Both the position numbers and the translations under genes were made by a program. The notes beneath the pieces are model-generated. The model searched no databases, was not told where the DNA came from, and worked only from the letters and a program-made list of their open reading frames with translations. 64,000 nt of DNA, taken from positions 124,001 through 188,000 of the forward strand of contig JADKCV010000004.1 of NCBI GenBank assembly GCA_016718655.1, in the 5' to 3' direction. Positions 40,651 to 49,764 of the stretch are shown piece after piece. Each line of letters opens with the position of its first letter. Within the stretch, counting starts at the first letter, position 1. The DNA comes from Flavobacteriales bacterium. GTDB lineage: Bacteria; Bacteroidota; Bacteroidia; Flavobacteriales_F; PHOS-HE28.

Positions 40651-41625
40651 CTATCGATCGCTCAACTGCATGGCATCGAAGTCCTCCGCAGGAAGGAGTA
40701 TGGTATAGGTCTTACCTGTCTTGTTCTCCAACCGGTTCGAGCGAAGCCAGGGATTCAGGAGTTTCAACATGCGGTAATCGGTACCCTCGCTGCGCGCGAA
40801 CATGGCCAGGTCCGGTATCGCAGCGGACACGGTGGTAGCGCGGGTGCGGTAGGGAGCGTACAGATCGCGCGCCCGAAGGTGGAATCCATACCGTTCCGGT
40901 TCGCGCATGATCTCCTTCATGGCCAGTATCCGGAACACGTATCGGGAGGTCTCTTCGGGCAATTGCAGGTCGAAGTAGTGCTCGGTCCCCTGGCGGTCCA
41001 GTTGTTTGCTCACCCCCCCGGGCCCCAGGTTGTATGCCGCTGCGGCCAGCGCCCAGTCCTGGTTCTTTGCGTACGCCTCCTTCAGGTACCTACAAGCGGC
41101 CACGGTGCTCTTCTCCATGTGGTACCGCTCGTCCACCTCGTCGTTCACCTCCAGCCCATAGGCCTGAGCAGTGGTCTTCATGAATTGCCAAGGCCCCGCA
41201 GCACCTGCGGGCGATACCACATTGGCGAAGCCGCTCTCGATGACCGGAATGTACTTGAGGTCATCGGGTACACCTTCACGTTCAAGCACCTGGCTGATGA
41301 TGGGGAACCATCGGTTGGCGCGTTTATGGGCCAGCAAGGTGTTGCTCTGCCAGTAGGTGTTCACAAGCAGTTCCCGGTCCAGACGCTCGCGGACATCCAA
41401 GCGGTCCATGGGTACCGCGGCACCGCAGAAGCTCATTTGCGCGGGCAACGTCAGTGAAAAGACCTTGTAGCCATCGTTGAAATGGCGCTGGTGGTCCAGG
41501 TCGCTGTGGGCATCGCTGGTCGAGTACGAGAACAGGTGAACGCCAAGGCCACCTGCCATGAGCAGAAGGGTCCAAAGACCAACGCGGCCCAAGGTGGGCA
41601 GAATGGAGGAGCGCTTCGTTCGCAT
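40651..41625 (-). CDS. Membrane-bound lytic murein transglycosylase (MltD-like SLT domain)
   Basis: A 324-residue protein from ATG 41625 (MRTKRSSILPTLGRVGLW), with a TM anchor (VGLWTLLLMAGGLGVHLF). The longer start at 41691 overlaps the preceding gene. The SLT domain spans about residues 100-250: YIPVIESGFANVVSP (catalytic Glu), AGAAGPWQFM, and AAAAYNLGPGG. The C-terminus (GTDYRMLKLLNPWLRSN, TYTILLP) resembles a LysM-like module. It cleaves the glycan backbone of peptidoglycan. It is 4 bp from both the glycosyl-phosphate transferase (upstream) and uvrA (downstream), so is within one transcription unit. Confidence 0.92.
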   Translation of the reverse strand: MRTKRSSILPTLGRVGLWTLLLMAGGLGVHLFSYSTSDAHSDLDHQRHFNDGYKVFSLTLPAQMSFCGAAVPMDRLDVRERLDRELLVNTYWQSNTLLAHKRANRWFPIISQVLEREGVPDDLKYIPVIESGFANVVSPAGAAGPWQFMKTTAQAYGLEVNDEVDERYHMEKSTVAACRYLKEAYAKNQDWALAAAAYNLGPGGVSKQLDRQGTEHYFDLQLPEETSRYVFRILAMKEIMREPERYGFHLRARDLYAPYRTRATTVSAAIPDLAMFARSEGTDYRMLKLLNPWLRSNRLENKTGKTYTILLPAEDFDAMQLSDR

Positions 41626-41629
41626 GGGA

Positions 41630-42703
41630 CTATGGTCTGGTGCGTTTGGTGAGCACGAAAAGCGTGCTGAAAAGCACGAGTGCGTATGCAACGAAGATCA
41701 GGGTATGGATGTTCTCCCAGACAGGGATGTACCTGAAACTAACGAACACCAGGAACAGGTTGAGCAAGGAGAGTGCCACGAACGTGAGCGCCACTTGGGC
41801 ATCGGTGAGCCCAGCGTAGCTCAGGTGGTGGGTGGTATGGTCCCGCCCACCCACGAAAGGTGATGTACCGCGCAGGATGCGGTTGATGGAAACGATCGTG
41901 GTATCGGCTATGGGCAATAGGAACACGATGAGCGTTGTCACCGCTTGACGGGCCGGCTCCCAAGCACCCTCAGGGGAGGGGGTGTTCCAGAAGAATCGAA
42001 TACCCACGAAGGCCAGGAACACGCCCAGGAACTGACTGCCGGTATCCCCCATGTACATGCGGGAAGGGTTCCAGTTGAAGAACAGGAAGCCGAACAAGGA
42101 GGCCATCACCCCGATCATGAGCACGGAGAATACCGGGTCCATGGGCCCGATGACGATCAGGGCGATGAGGCCGGCACCGAGGATGCCGATGCTGACCGCG
42201 GTCGTGATGCCATCCATGTTGTCCAGCATGTTGATGGAGTTCATCATCCCCACCACCCAGAAGAGCGTGATCGCCACATTGGCCCCGGACGATGCGAATA
42301 CTTCGATCCGCGTGCCTGAGGCTATGAGGATGCCACCACAAGCCAACTGTACCATGAACTTCAGCAGCGGTTTGGTATTGTAAGCATCATCAGCGAGGCC
42401 CATCAGGAACCCGAGGGAAGTGGCTGCCAAGAGACCGAACAGGTCAGGCCTCAAGGTGCTTTGCACCTGCCCCGGGAAGATCACTCCATGAAGCGTGAAA
42501 CTGGCCAGGAACAGGATGTAGAAGCCGATGCCACCGAATGCCGGTTTGGAGGTGCTGCTCCAACGAACGAGCATATGGTCGGACTCACGTATGCCCAAGG
42601 TCCTGGCGAAACGCATGAACAAGGAGTTCACCAGGATACTGAATACCAGCGATGTGAAGAAAAGGCCTGAGTAGATGAGGAAGAGTTGGGTTGGACTGTA
42701 CAT
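41630..42703 (-). CDS. WecA/TagO-type undecaprenyl-phosphate sugar-1-phosphate transferase (MraY family)
   Basis: A 357-residue polytopic membrane protein (about ten TM segments). It carries the family signatures GLADDAYNTKP (the DD pair), NMLDNMDGI, SRMYMGDTGSQFLG, and GRDHTTHHLSYAG. These enzymes transfer GlcNAc-1-P or a related sugar phosphate onto undecaprenyl phosphate to start a lipid-linked glycan. Start ATG 42703. It sits 15 bp after rfbC inside the polysaccharide operon, so initiation of the surface polysaccharide made by the neighbouring genes is the likely role. The exact sugar is unknown. Confidence 0.93.
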   Translation of the reverse strand: MYSPTQLFLIYSGLFFTSLVFSILVNSLFMRFARTLGIRESDHMLVRWSSTSKPAFGGIGFYILFLASFTLHGVIFPGQVQSTLRPDLFGLLAATSLGFLMGLADDAYNTKPLLKFMVQLACGGILIASGTRIEVFASSGANVAITLFWVVGMMNSINMLDNMDGITTAVSIGILGAGLIALIVIGPMDPVFSVLMIGVMASLFGFLFFNWNPSRMYMGDTGSQFLGVFLAFVGIRFFWNTPSPEGAWEPARQAVTTLIVFLLPIADTTIVSINRILRGTSPFVGGRDHTTHHLSYAGLTDAQVALTFVALSLLNLFLVFVSFRYIPVWENIHTLIFVAYALVLFSTLFVLTKRTRP

Positions 42704-42718
42704 CGCACACGGCGAGTT

Positions 42719-43270
42719 TTACCTGGATGGCCAAGGTTCCTGTGATCCGAATGCGGCACCAACTTCGTCCTTGGCGCTCACCAAGGGAGCGGCGATCCCC
42801 CAGTCGATGTTCAGCGCGGGGTCGTTCCATCGGATGCATCGTTCGGTGGAGGGGTCGTACAGCGCTGTGCATTTGTACACGAACACGGTCCCTTCCTCCA
42901 ACGCGACGAACCCGTGGGCGAAGCCTGGCGGTATCCAGAGCATATCCTTGTGCACATCGTCCAGCACGACCTTGTAGTGTTGGCCATAGGTAGGTGCGTC
43001 AGGGCGGATGTCCACACACACATCGAGTACGCTACCCTTCACCACGTGCACGAGTTTGCCTTGTGCTGATGGGGGGAGTTGGTAATGCAGTCCGCGAAGC
43101 ACACCTGCTTTGGACGTGCTCTCATTGTCCTGAACGAAGTATAGCGGGCCTCCTACCAGCTCATTGAATCGACGCTGGTCGTAGGTCACCACGAATTGTC
43201 CACGCTCATCGTGGTGGATGCGCGGCCTGAGTTGCACCAATCCGGGAAGTGGGGTGTTGGTGATGGTCAT
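42719..43270 (-). CDS. rfbC: dTDP-4-dehydrorhamnose 3,5-epimerase
   Basis: A 183-residue cupin-fold epimerase with family motifs: FVQDNESTSKAGVLRGLHYQ (catalytic His in RGLHYQ), GKLVHVVKGSVLDVCVDIR, MLWIPPGFAHGFVAL, and YKCTALYDPSTERCIRWNDP. It converts dTDP-4-keto-6-deoxyglucose to the rhamnose-type intermediate. The start ATG shares one base with the stop of the upstream tyrosine kinase gene (TGATG). No rfbA, rfbB or rfbD is in the window, so the other dTDP-rhamnose genes must lie elsewhere. Confidence 0.97.
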   Translation of the reverse strand: MTITNTPLPGLVQLRPRIHHDERGQFVVTYDQRRFNELVGGPLYFVQDNESTSKAGVLRGLHYQLPPSAQGKLVHVVKGSVLDVCVDIRPDAPTYGQHYKVVLDDVHKDMLWIPPGFAHGFVALEEGTVFVYKCTALYDPSTERCIRWNDPALNIDWGIAAPLVSAKDEVGAAFGSQEPWPSR

Positions 43271-45732
43271 CAGGAACGGCCCAATAGCCAGCTAAGCATT
43301 CCTTTCTTGCGTTCGGCGCCACGATCCTCATAGTAGCCACCCGAATAGCCTTGGCCATAGCCGTATCCATAGCCATAGCCATACCCGTAACCATAGTTGT
43401 AACCGTATTTGTTACGGTCGATATCCACTCCGTTCAGGATCGCGCTCAACCGGGTGATGCTGTTCTCGTTGATCAAGCGGTCCACGTTCTGAACGAATTG
43501 CTTCTTGCTATAGTCGGAACGGAAGATGTAGATCGGATAGTCCGCCAATTGGATCATGGGTATGCCGTCCGTCACGAGCCCCACGGGGGGATTGTCGATC
43601 AGGACCACGTCGTAGGAGGTGCGCAACTCATTGATCACTTTGACCATGCGCGGGTCGATGATAAGCTCTGACGGGTTTGGCGGTATGGGTCCAGCGGTGA
43701 TGAAGTCGAGTCCAGGCAGTGTGCTCTGCTGGATACAATCGGCAATGGCATCCTTGCCAATGAGGACGGTGCTCATGCCCTTCACGTTCTCCACGCCGAA
43801 GCCCAGGTGGATCTTCGGCTTGCGCATGTCCAGGTCCAGGATGATCACGCGTTTACCACCAAAGGAGATGATGCCACCGAGGTTGATGGCCACGAAGGTC
43901 TTCCCCTCGCCGGAGATGGTACTGGTCACAGCGATGGTCTTGGGACCCGGTGAGTTGTCGATGAACTGCAAGTTCGTTCGGATGCTGCGGAACGACTCGG
44001 CGATCAGCGATTTCGGGTTCTTGTCAATGAGCAACTGGGAGATCGGGATGTCCTTCTTGTACTTGGGTATCATGCCAAGTATCCCGATACTGGCGTTCGA
44101 TTGCTTGGCGATGTCGTGCAGCGAGGTGATGTTGTCGTGCAGGATGTACCTCACCAGGATGATGATCATGCTGAGGATAAGGCCTGCCAATAGGTAGGAG
44201 AGGATGACAACGTTCCGCTGTGGGTAGAGCGGGGCCTGAGGTTGGGCCGCATCCTCCAGGATCTGGTTCTCCGGCACGAAACCCGCTTTGCTGATCCGAT
44301 ACTCCACATCCTTCTCCAGCAGTTGGGTGTAATACTTCTCATTGATGTTGAACAGGCGTTCGATGCGGGCATAGCGCAGCTCCTTCTCGGGCAATGCCAG
44401 GAACTTCCTGTCGATCTCCGAAAGGGTGGTCAGCAACTCCTTTTTTCGGACCAGTGCGCGGTCGCGTATGGAGGTGATGCTGGCCAGGATGAGCTGTTTC
44501 TGCAGATCGATCTGGTATTCGAGCGAGCGGACCGATTGATGCTCCCGCGTAGCGTCCAAGTAGATCGCATCGCGCTCGCGAAGCAGGTCCTCCATGGTGC
44601 GGATCATACTGGCCAAGGTCTGCTGGTACTCCGTACCTACGAGCAGAGGCATCAGATCATACACGGAGATCTCCGGCAGGGGGCGGTCGGTGGCGCGCTG
44701 GATCTCCGTGAGCAGGGCGATATCCTGTTCGATCTTCACGAGCTCGTTCTCATACAATTCGCTCTGTTCGATGTACATGGGCGTCAGCTGGCCTAGCCCG
44801 GTCACCTTGTTATCCACTTTGAATTGCTGGAGCTCGTATTCCGAACCCCTGAGCTGCTCGAACACGGTGTCCTTTTGTGCTCGGATGAACCGGATGATGT
44901 TCGCAGCGCTCTCCGTCTTACGCTCCACGTCATAATCGATGAAGGTCTCCGCCATGGCCTGTGCAAGATCACGGGCGAGGTAGGGGTTCTCATCCATACA
45001 GCTGATCTCCACGGTCTGTGCGTTGTTGTCCGCTATCCGCACCTGTATCTGCGAGAGGTATTGGTTGATCAGCGCCTTGCGGGAGTTGATCTTGAAATAC
45101 AAGGACCGTTCATCACCATCGTTCTGGCTCACATGGTTCTCGGAGACCTCCAGGATGCAGCTCAGGTCAGGTGTGCGGATGATCTCCATGGCGGCGAAAG
45201 AGAACTCCTGCACCTTGCCACCGACCGTGTAACTGAGGGTTACGCGTGTGGGGTTGGACAGATCCACGGCGATGGGAATATCGCGCACGCGATCATTGTA
45301 CACGGAGATCTCCTTGATCTTGAAGAAGGACCGGGTGTAGTATTCCTCGGTGAGGATCTGCCCGCGGTTGAAGTAGCTCACGTCAAGGTCCAACCGATCC
45401 AGTGCCTTTCCCACGAAGAATGGTGACCGCATCAACTCCACATCCGCCTGCAGGTTCTTGTCCTCCACGAAGGTCTCCACGTTGAGGATCTGTTGCGCGG
45501 TGTTGCTCTCGCGCAGCTGCAGGATGGACCTCGTGCTGTAGGTGGGGGCTGTATACCTCAGGTAGATGAACGCACTGGCCAAGGCCAGTAGCATCACCAG
45601 GATGATCCACAGGAGGCTACGACGAACGATATGGATGAACAGGCCGAGCTCGAACTCATTGCTGAAGTTCGTGATCCGTTCCTTGTAGCTCTGGAAATTG
45701 AGGCTACGTTGCCCAGCTTCATCCTGTATCAT
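43270..45732 (-). CDS. Polysaccharide chain-length/tyrosine autokinase (Wzc-like)
   Basis: An 820-residue inner-membrane protein. The Wzz-type periplasmic domain lies between two TM segments (WIILVMLLALASAFIYL at about residues 37-53, and VVILSYLLAGLILSMIII near 510). The cytoplasmic BY-kinase domain has STISGEGKTFVAINL (Walker A), VIILDLDMRKPKI (Walker A'), and DVVLIDNPPVG (Walker B). A C-terminal tyrosine cluster (NKYGYNYGYGYGYGYG) is the autophosphorylation tail. It controls polymerisation and export of the exopolysaccharide with the Wza-like protein 15 bp upstream. ATG 45732 is clear. Confidence 0.95.
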   Translation of the reverse strand: MIQDEAGQRSLNFQSYKERITNFSNEFELGLFIHIVRRSLLWIILVMLLALASAFIYLRYTAPTYSTRSILQLRESNTAQQILNVETFVEDKNLQADVELMRSPFFVGKALDRLDLDVSYFNRGQILTEEYYTRSFFKIKEISVYNDRVRDIPIAVDLSNPTRVTLSYTVGGKVQEFSFAAMEIIRTPDLSCILEVSENHVSQNDGDERSLYFKINSRKALINQYLSQIQVRIADNNAQTVEISCMDENPYLARDLAQAMAETFIDYDVERKTESAANIIRFIRAQKDTVFEQLRGSEYELQQFKVDNKVTGLGQLTPMYIEQSELYENELVKIEQDIALLTEIQRATDRPLPEISVYDLMPLLVGTEYQQTLASMIRTMEDLLRERDAIYLDATREHQSVRSLEYQIDLQKQLILASITSIRDRALVRKKELLTTLSEIDRKFLALPEKELRYARIERLFNINEKYYTQLLEKDVEYRISKAGFVPENQILEDAAQPQAPLYPQRNVVILSYLLAGLILSMIIILVRYILHDNITSLHDIAKQSNASIGILGMIPKYKKDIPISQLLIDKNPKSLIAESFRSIRTNLQFIDNSPGPKTIAVTSTISGEGKTFVAINLGGIISFGGKRVIILDLDMRKPKIHLGFGVENVKGMSTVLIGKDAIADCIQQSTLPGLDFITAGPIPPNPSELIIDPRMVKVINELRTSYDVVLIDNPPVGLVTDGIPMIQLADYPIYIFRSDYSKKQFVQNVDRLINENSITRLSAILNGVDIDRNKYGYNYGYGYGYGYGYGYGQGYSGGYYEDRGAERKKGMLSWLLGRS
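43346..43410 (-). repeat. Six-bp microsatellite coding for the Gly-Tyr tail of the Wzc-like kinase
   Basis: Imperfect repeats of the hexamer TATGGC (minus strand) encode alternating Gly-Tyr residues. The hexamer is a multiple of three, so slippage would change the number of phosphoacceptor tyrosines without breaking the frame. Confidence 0.75.
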
Positions 45733-45747
45733 CGACCGGAGTGGATC

Positions 45748-46521
45748 TTATTGGAAACCGCGTACGATGCCTATGACCAGTACCACACTGGTCAGCAGGG
45801 TGATGATCGGGGTGAGGTCCTGAAGGAACTCGCGGGCAAGGTCCGGATTGGGTTCCACGTAGATCACGTCATCGCCCTGCATCACCACATCGGCATACTT
45901 CAAGCCTTCGATGGTGCTGAGGTCGAACTGGTGTACCAGGCGTTTGCCATCGGGGCCATGTCGGAAGAGTTTCACCCTGCTCGCATTGCCGCGCTTGGCC
46001 AATCCACCTGCCGTGGCCAGCACCTCCAGGAGCGTGGTGTTGCTGTTCTCCAAGGGGATCACCTTGGCATCGCCACCGCCACCCGGGAATACCACCACGC
46101 GCCGGTTGGACACGATCAGTTGAACGAATGGCCGGTTATAGAACCGCGTGTATTGCTCCTCCAGCATCAATTCCGCCTCTCGCACGGTCAAGCCCTTCAA
46201 TTTCACACGGCCCAGCAGTGGCAGTTTGGCCATGCCGTCGAATTCGATGAAGTACTGGAATGCGGCCCGGTTCATCAACTGCACTTCACGCGCAGCCCCT
46301 TCACTGATGAGGTCGATGATCTTGAACCCGTCGTTGGCGAACAACCGGAACTGGAACACGTCATTGGCTTGCAGCTTCAACTGGTCCGACGCCGAATCCT
46401 GGAAGGTGTCGAACGCATGGTCGGTGGGGGTCTTGAACATGATGTCCCGGTTGATCGTGCAACCGGTCAGGACCACCGCTCCAAGGACCAGGGGTATGCC
46501 AACGCGCTTCAGGTAGTTCAT
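45748..46521 (-). CDS. Polysaccharide export lipoprotein (Wza-like)
   Basis: A 257-residue protein with lipobox VVLTGC (acylated Cys21), the poly_export domain (QLKLQANDVFQFRLFANDG, LPLLGRVKLKGLTVREAELM) and an SLBB-like region (TTLLEVLATAGGLAKRGNAS, VMQGDDVIYVEPNPD). A C-terminal hydrophobic helix (LTPIITLLTSVVLVIGIV) is consistent with the membrane-spanning helix of Wza. It forms the outer-membrane exit pore with the Wzc-like kinase 15 bp downstream. ATG at 46521. Family length is usually longer in Proteobacteria (about 370 aa); this short form is typical of Bacteroidota. Confidence 0.93.
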   Translation of the reverse strand: MNYLKRVGIPLVLGAVVLTGCTINRDIMFKTPTDHAFDTFQDSASDQLKLQANDVFQFRLFANDGFKIIDLISEGAAREVQLMNRAAFQYFIEFDGMAKLPLLGRVKLKGLTVREAELMLEEQYTRFYNRPFVQLIVSNRRVVVFPGGGGDAKVIPLENSNTTLLEVLATAGGLAKRGNASRVKLFRHGPDGKRLVHQFDLSTIEGLKYADVVMQGDDVIYVEPNPDLAREFLQDLTPIITLLTSVVLVIGIVRGFQ

Positions 46522-46557
46522 ATCCCGGCAAAAGTAACGTTCCGCACCGGTGCGATC

Positions 46558-47784
46558 CTAGTTGACCAATGACCGGTAGAGGGCGGTCATATCATTCACC
46601 AGGCGGGTGTAGTGGTACCGTTCCTCCACATGGGGCCAGCCGCCGCCGCCCAACTGCTGCCGCAGGGCCCTGTCCTCCACCAAGCGCGTAAGGTCACGCA
46701 CCAGTCCTGCGCGGTCACCCGGTTCGCTCAGCAAGGCCGTACCACCCGGCACCACCACGTTCTCGATACCGCCCACCCGGGTGCTGATCACGGGCCGGCT
46801 CGCTGCCTGCGCCTCGATCAGGCTCACCGGGGTGCCTTCGTTGAGGCTGGTCAGCATGGCGATGTCCACTCCGGCGTTCACGATGTCCACTTCCTTGATC
46901 CACGAGGTGTAGGTGACCGTGGCACGATCCACCATGGGCCGGCCGTTGGCCCCGAACCCGAAGCCATGGCCGTTGAAGATCGGGCCTTGCACCATGCTCA
47001 AGCCGAGGTCCACGGTACGCCGTTGCAACCGTTCCCGTTCCTCGCCATCACCCACGATGAACGCCCGGATTCGGGTTCCGGTGGCCTTGCTCACCTGCTG
47101 GATGACCTCAAGGAACAGGTCGTGGTTCTTGATGGGTACCAAGCGGCCCACGATCCCGATGGCTATTTCATCGTCCGCCACGCCATACACGCTGCGGAAG
47201 AGGGCCCGCTTTCGTTCCTGTTCGAAGTTGAACCGGCTCAGGTCGAATCCCAAGGGAATGACGGTCACCTTCTCGGCCGGACAGATCCGGTGCTCCTCCA
47301 CCAGTTCGGTGCGCTGCTTTTCACTGATAGCGATGATCCGGGTGGAGCGGCCGGCCAGGAAGCGCTCGATCTGCTTGTACATGGCGGTGCGCACAGGGCC
47401 GAAATAGCTGTGGAACACGTGGCCATGGAAGGTGTGTACGATGGCCTTCACACCCAACTCCGATGCGGCCATGCGCCCCACCGCACCCGCCTTGGCAGCA
47501 TGGGTATGCACGATGTCCGGCTTGAATTCCCGGATCAGTTGCTTGATCCGCCGGTAGGCACCCCGGTCCCGCCAAGGGGCTACTTCGCGCTGCAGTTCGG
47601 GCAGTATCAGAGGTTTCACACCCACCGCGTCCAGGATGTGGCTGCTACCTTCTTCGCTGGCCTCCTGGCTTCCACCTACCAGTAGGGTTTCGAAGTCATC
47701 GGGAAGGTAACGTGTCAGATAGGCGGCGTTGTGCGTGGGCCCGCCAAGGTTGAACCGGTTGAGGATGCGGAGGATACGCGGCAT
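46558..47784 (-). CDS. GT4 family glycosyltransferase
   Basis: A 408-residue GT-B fold enzyme starting MPRILRILNRFNLGGPTHNA, the typical N-terminal donor/acceptor loop of GT4. The C-terminal domain has VGRLVPIKNHDLFLEV, then NEGTPVSLIEAQAA, which is the EX7E motif. Two regions (VHTHAAKAGAVGRMAA, HTFHGHVFHSYFG) match other GT4 enzymes of surface-polysaccharide loci. Start ATG 47784 lies immediately after the TGA (47787-47785) that I propose for the asparagine synthase gene. Acceptor and sugar specificity cannot be read from sequence. Confidence 0.94.
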   Translation of the reverse strand: MPRILRILNRFNLGGPTHNAAYLTRYLPDDFETLLVGGSQEASEEGSSHILDAVGVKPLILPELQREVAPWRDRGAYRRIKQLIREFKPDIVHTHAAKAGAVGRMAASELGVKAIVHTFHGHVFHSYFGPVRTAMYKQIERFLAGRSTRIIAISEKQRTELVEEHRICPAEKVTVIPLGFDLSRFNFEQERKRALFRSVYGVADDEIAIGIVGRLVPIKNHDLFLEVIQQVSKATGTRIRAFIVGDGEERERLQRRTVDLGLSMVQGPIFNGHGFGFGANGRPMVDRATVTYTSWIKEVDIVNAGVDIAMLTSLNEGTPVSLIEAQAASRPVISTRVGGIENVVVPGGTALLSEPGDRAGLVRDLTRLVEDRALRQQLGGGGWPHVEERYHYTRLVNDMTALYRSLVN

Positions 47785-49687
47785 TCAGAGGGCGAGGTCC
47801 TGACCTGGAGGGGCCTGTCGGTCCGTTTCCACCGCTCCACCATGATATAGACGATGATGGCGTGTAAAGTTGCCTCTGCGGTACCCGGATCCACGGAGCG
47901 CAGCTGGCGAACCACCTGTTCCACCGCGGGCACGGAAAGTCCTGCTGCACTGATCCGGACCGGGGTCAGCGTGCTGTCCAGGAAGGACCTCAACGGACCG
48001 TTGAACAGTGCCAGAAGGGGGACTTCAAAGCCCTTCTTGCTCCGGCTCATCACCGTGGCGGGCAGCAAATGACCGAAGGTGGTGCGCAGCAGATGCTTGC
48101 CGCTGCCCTTGTGCAACTTGCGTTCAGGTGCCAGTGCGAATGCCAGTTCCACCACGCGTTTGTCCAGGAAGGGCGTGCGCACCTCCAGGGCATGGGCCAT
48201 GCTCGTGAGGTCCACCTTGTGCAGCATGTTGTTGGGCAGTGTGTTGAGCACGTCGCTCAGCAGCACGCCGTTCATGCCGGCAGGTCGGCGCCCGGCGCAT
48301 CAGCATGGGCTTTCGCGCGGCCACCTCAGCAGCAGGGGCAGGGGTTCCCACCAGCTGGCGCGCCATGCTGGCATCGGTGAACGTCGTCAGCATCAACGAC
48401 CGCGTGATGGGATCCAACCGGGCAAAGCGGGCGAAGCGATCGAACTGCCGCACCTTGTCCTGCCAGGCATGTTTGCGGGAACGGGGAAGCACCCGCCACA
48501 GCGGTGCCAGGGCCACTACCGCACGTTCGGTAGGTCCCGGGTCGGACCAACGCAGTTCGGCCTGGTGTTTCCGGTAGCCGCCGAACACCTCGTCCGCACC
48601 ATCGCCACTGAGCGCCACGGTCACGTGCTTGCGGGTGCGTTCGCACAATACGAAGCTGGGCAAGGCACTACTGTCGGTGAAGGGTTCGTCGATGGCGGCC
48701 AACAGACGTGGGTAGGCCTCCGCAAGTTCCTCGTGGGTGAGCCGGAAACTGTGGTGCGTGGTACCCAGGTGGGCCGCCACCTCCTCCGCGTAGGCGCTCT
48801 CGTCGTAGTAGCGGTCCTCGGCATAGCCGATGCTGAAGGTGTGCAGCGCGTTGTGGTGCTTGGCGGCAAGGGCGGTCACAATGCTACTGTCCACTCCGCC
48901 GCTCAGGAAGGTGCCCACGGGAACATCGGCCACCAGGCGAAGGCGCACGGCATCATCGAGCAGGTGAAGAGGGCTGCTGTCCCGCATCCCCCTTGGGTGT
49001 CTGGCCGATGGCATCGGGCAGGTGGTACCACCGCTCTTCGCGCACGCCTGTGGCCTCCACGTGCAAGGCATGGCCGGGCAACAGTTTGTGTATGCCGGTG
49101 TGGATGGTGGCCGGGGCAGGTATGAACTGGTGCAGGAAGAGCTGCTCCACGGAAGCGTTATCCACGGTGCGTGGGGCACCCATGGCCGTAAGCGCGCGGA
49201 GTTCACTGCCGAACAGGAACCGGCCATCCGCTTCGCACCAGAGCAGGGGCTTCACCCCGTACCGGTCGCGGGCCAGGAACAGGGTGTCGGTGGCCGCGTC
49301 GTGTATGGCCAGGGCGAAGAACCCATTGAGGTCGTGCAGGAACGCCGGTCCTTTCACGGTGAACAGGCGTAGCACCACTTCGGTATCGGTTCGGCTCCTG
49401 AACCGATGCCCACTGGCCTCCAATTCCGCGCGCAGGGCTTGGAAGTTGAAGACCTCCCCGTTGAAGACGATGGTGTAGCGGTCACCCTCCAGGGTGAACG
49501 GTTGGTGACCCGCGGGGCTGGTATCGATGACGCTCAGGCGGCGGTGTCCCAGCACGGCGCGACCTCGTGCATACACGCCCTCATCGTCCGGACCGCGATG
49601 TGCGATGCACCGCAATGCAGCGTGGATCCGCTCGCCCGTGGTGGGTCGTGCTGGGTCGATCTGGTAGGATCCGGCGATGCCGCACAT
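47785..49687 (-). CDS. asnB: Glutamine-dependent asparagine synthase (asnB-like), frameshifted
   Basis: Reconstructed from ATG 49687: MCGIAGSYQ (Cys2 nucleophile of the Ntn amidotransferase domain), then an intact amidotransferase domain to about residue 230. A shift at a run of five C (48988-48992) leads into the synthase domain: VPVGTFLSGGVDSS (PP-loop) and SGDGADEVFGGY. Another shift near 48287 leads into MNGVLLSDVLNTL, KVDLTSMAHALEVR and PFLDKRVVEL. The last frame reads on to 47715, but a third small shift near 47800-47850 would end the gene at 47785 in Gln-Asp-Leu-Ala-Leu-stop, next to the GT4 ATG. I use that end as an inference. It lies in the polysaccharide operon, so it may amidate a sugar or precursor. 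Confidence 0.85.
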
Positions 49688-49764
49688 GGGCCGTTGATCA
49701 TGGGTTCCACCTGTCGGGTGTTGCGCCTGTGGCACACCACCTGCGGGTCGGACAGGTCCGCCCC

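Noticed and set aside
46612..47685. A 357-aa plus-strand frame opposite the GT4 gene
   Set aside because: Shadow frame without recognisable motifs; the GT4 gene on the other strand has clear family signatures.
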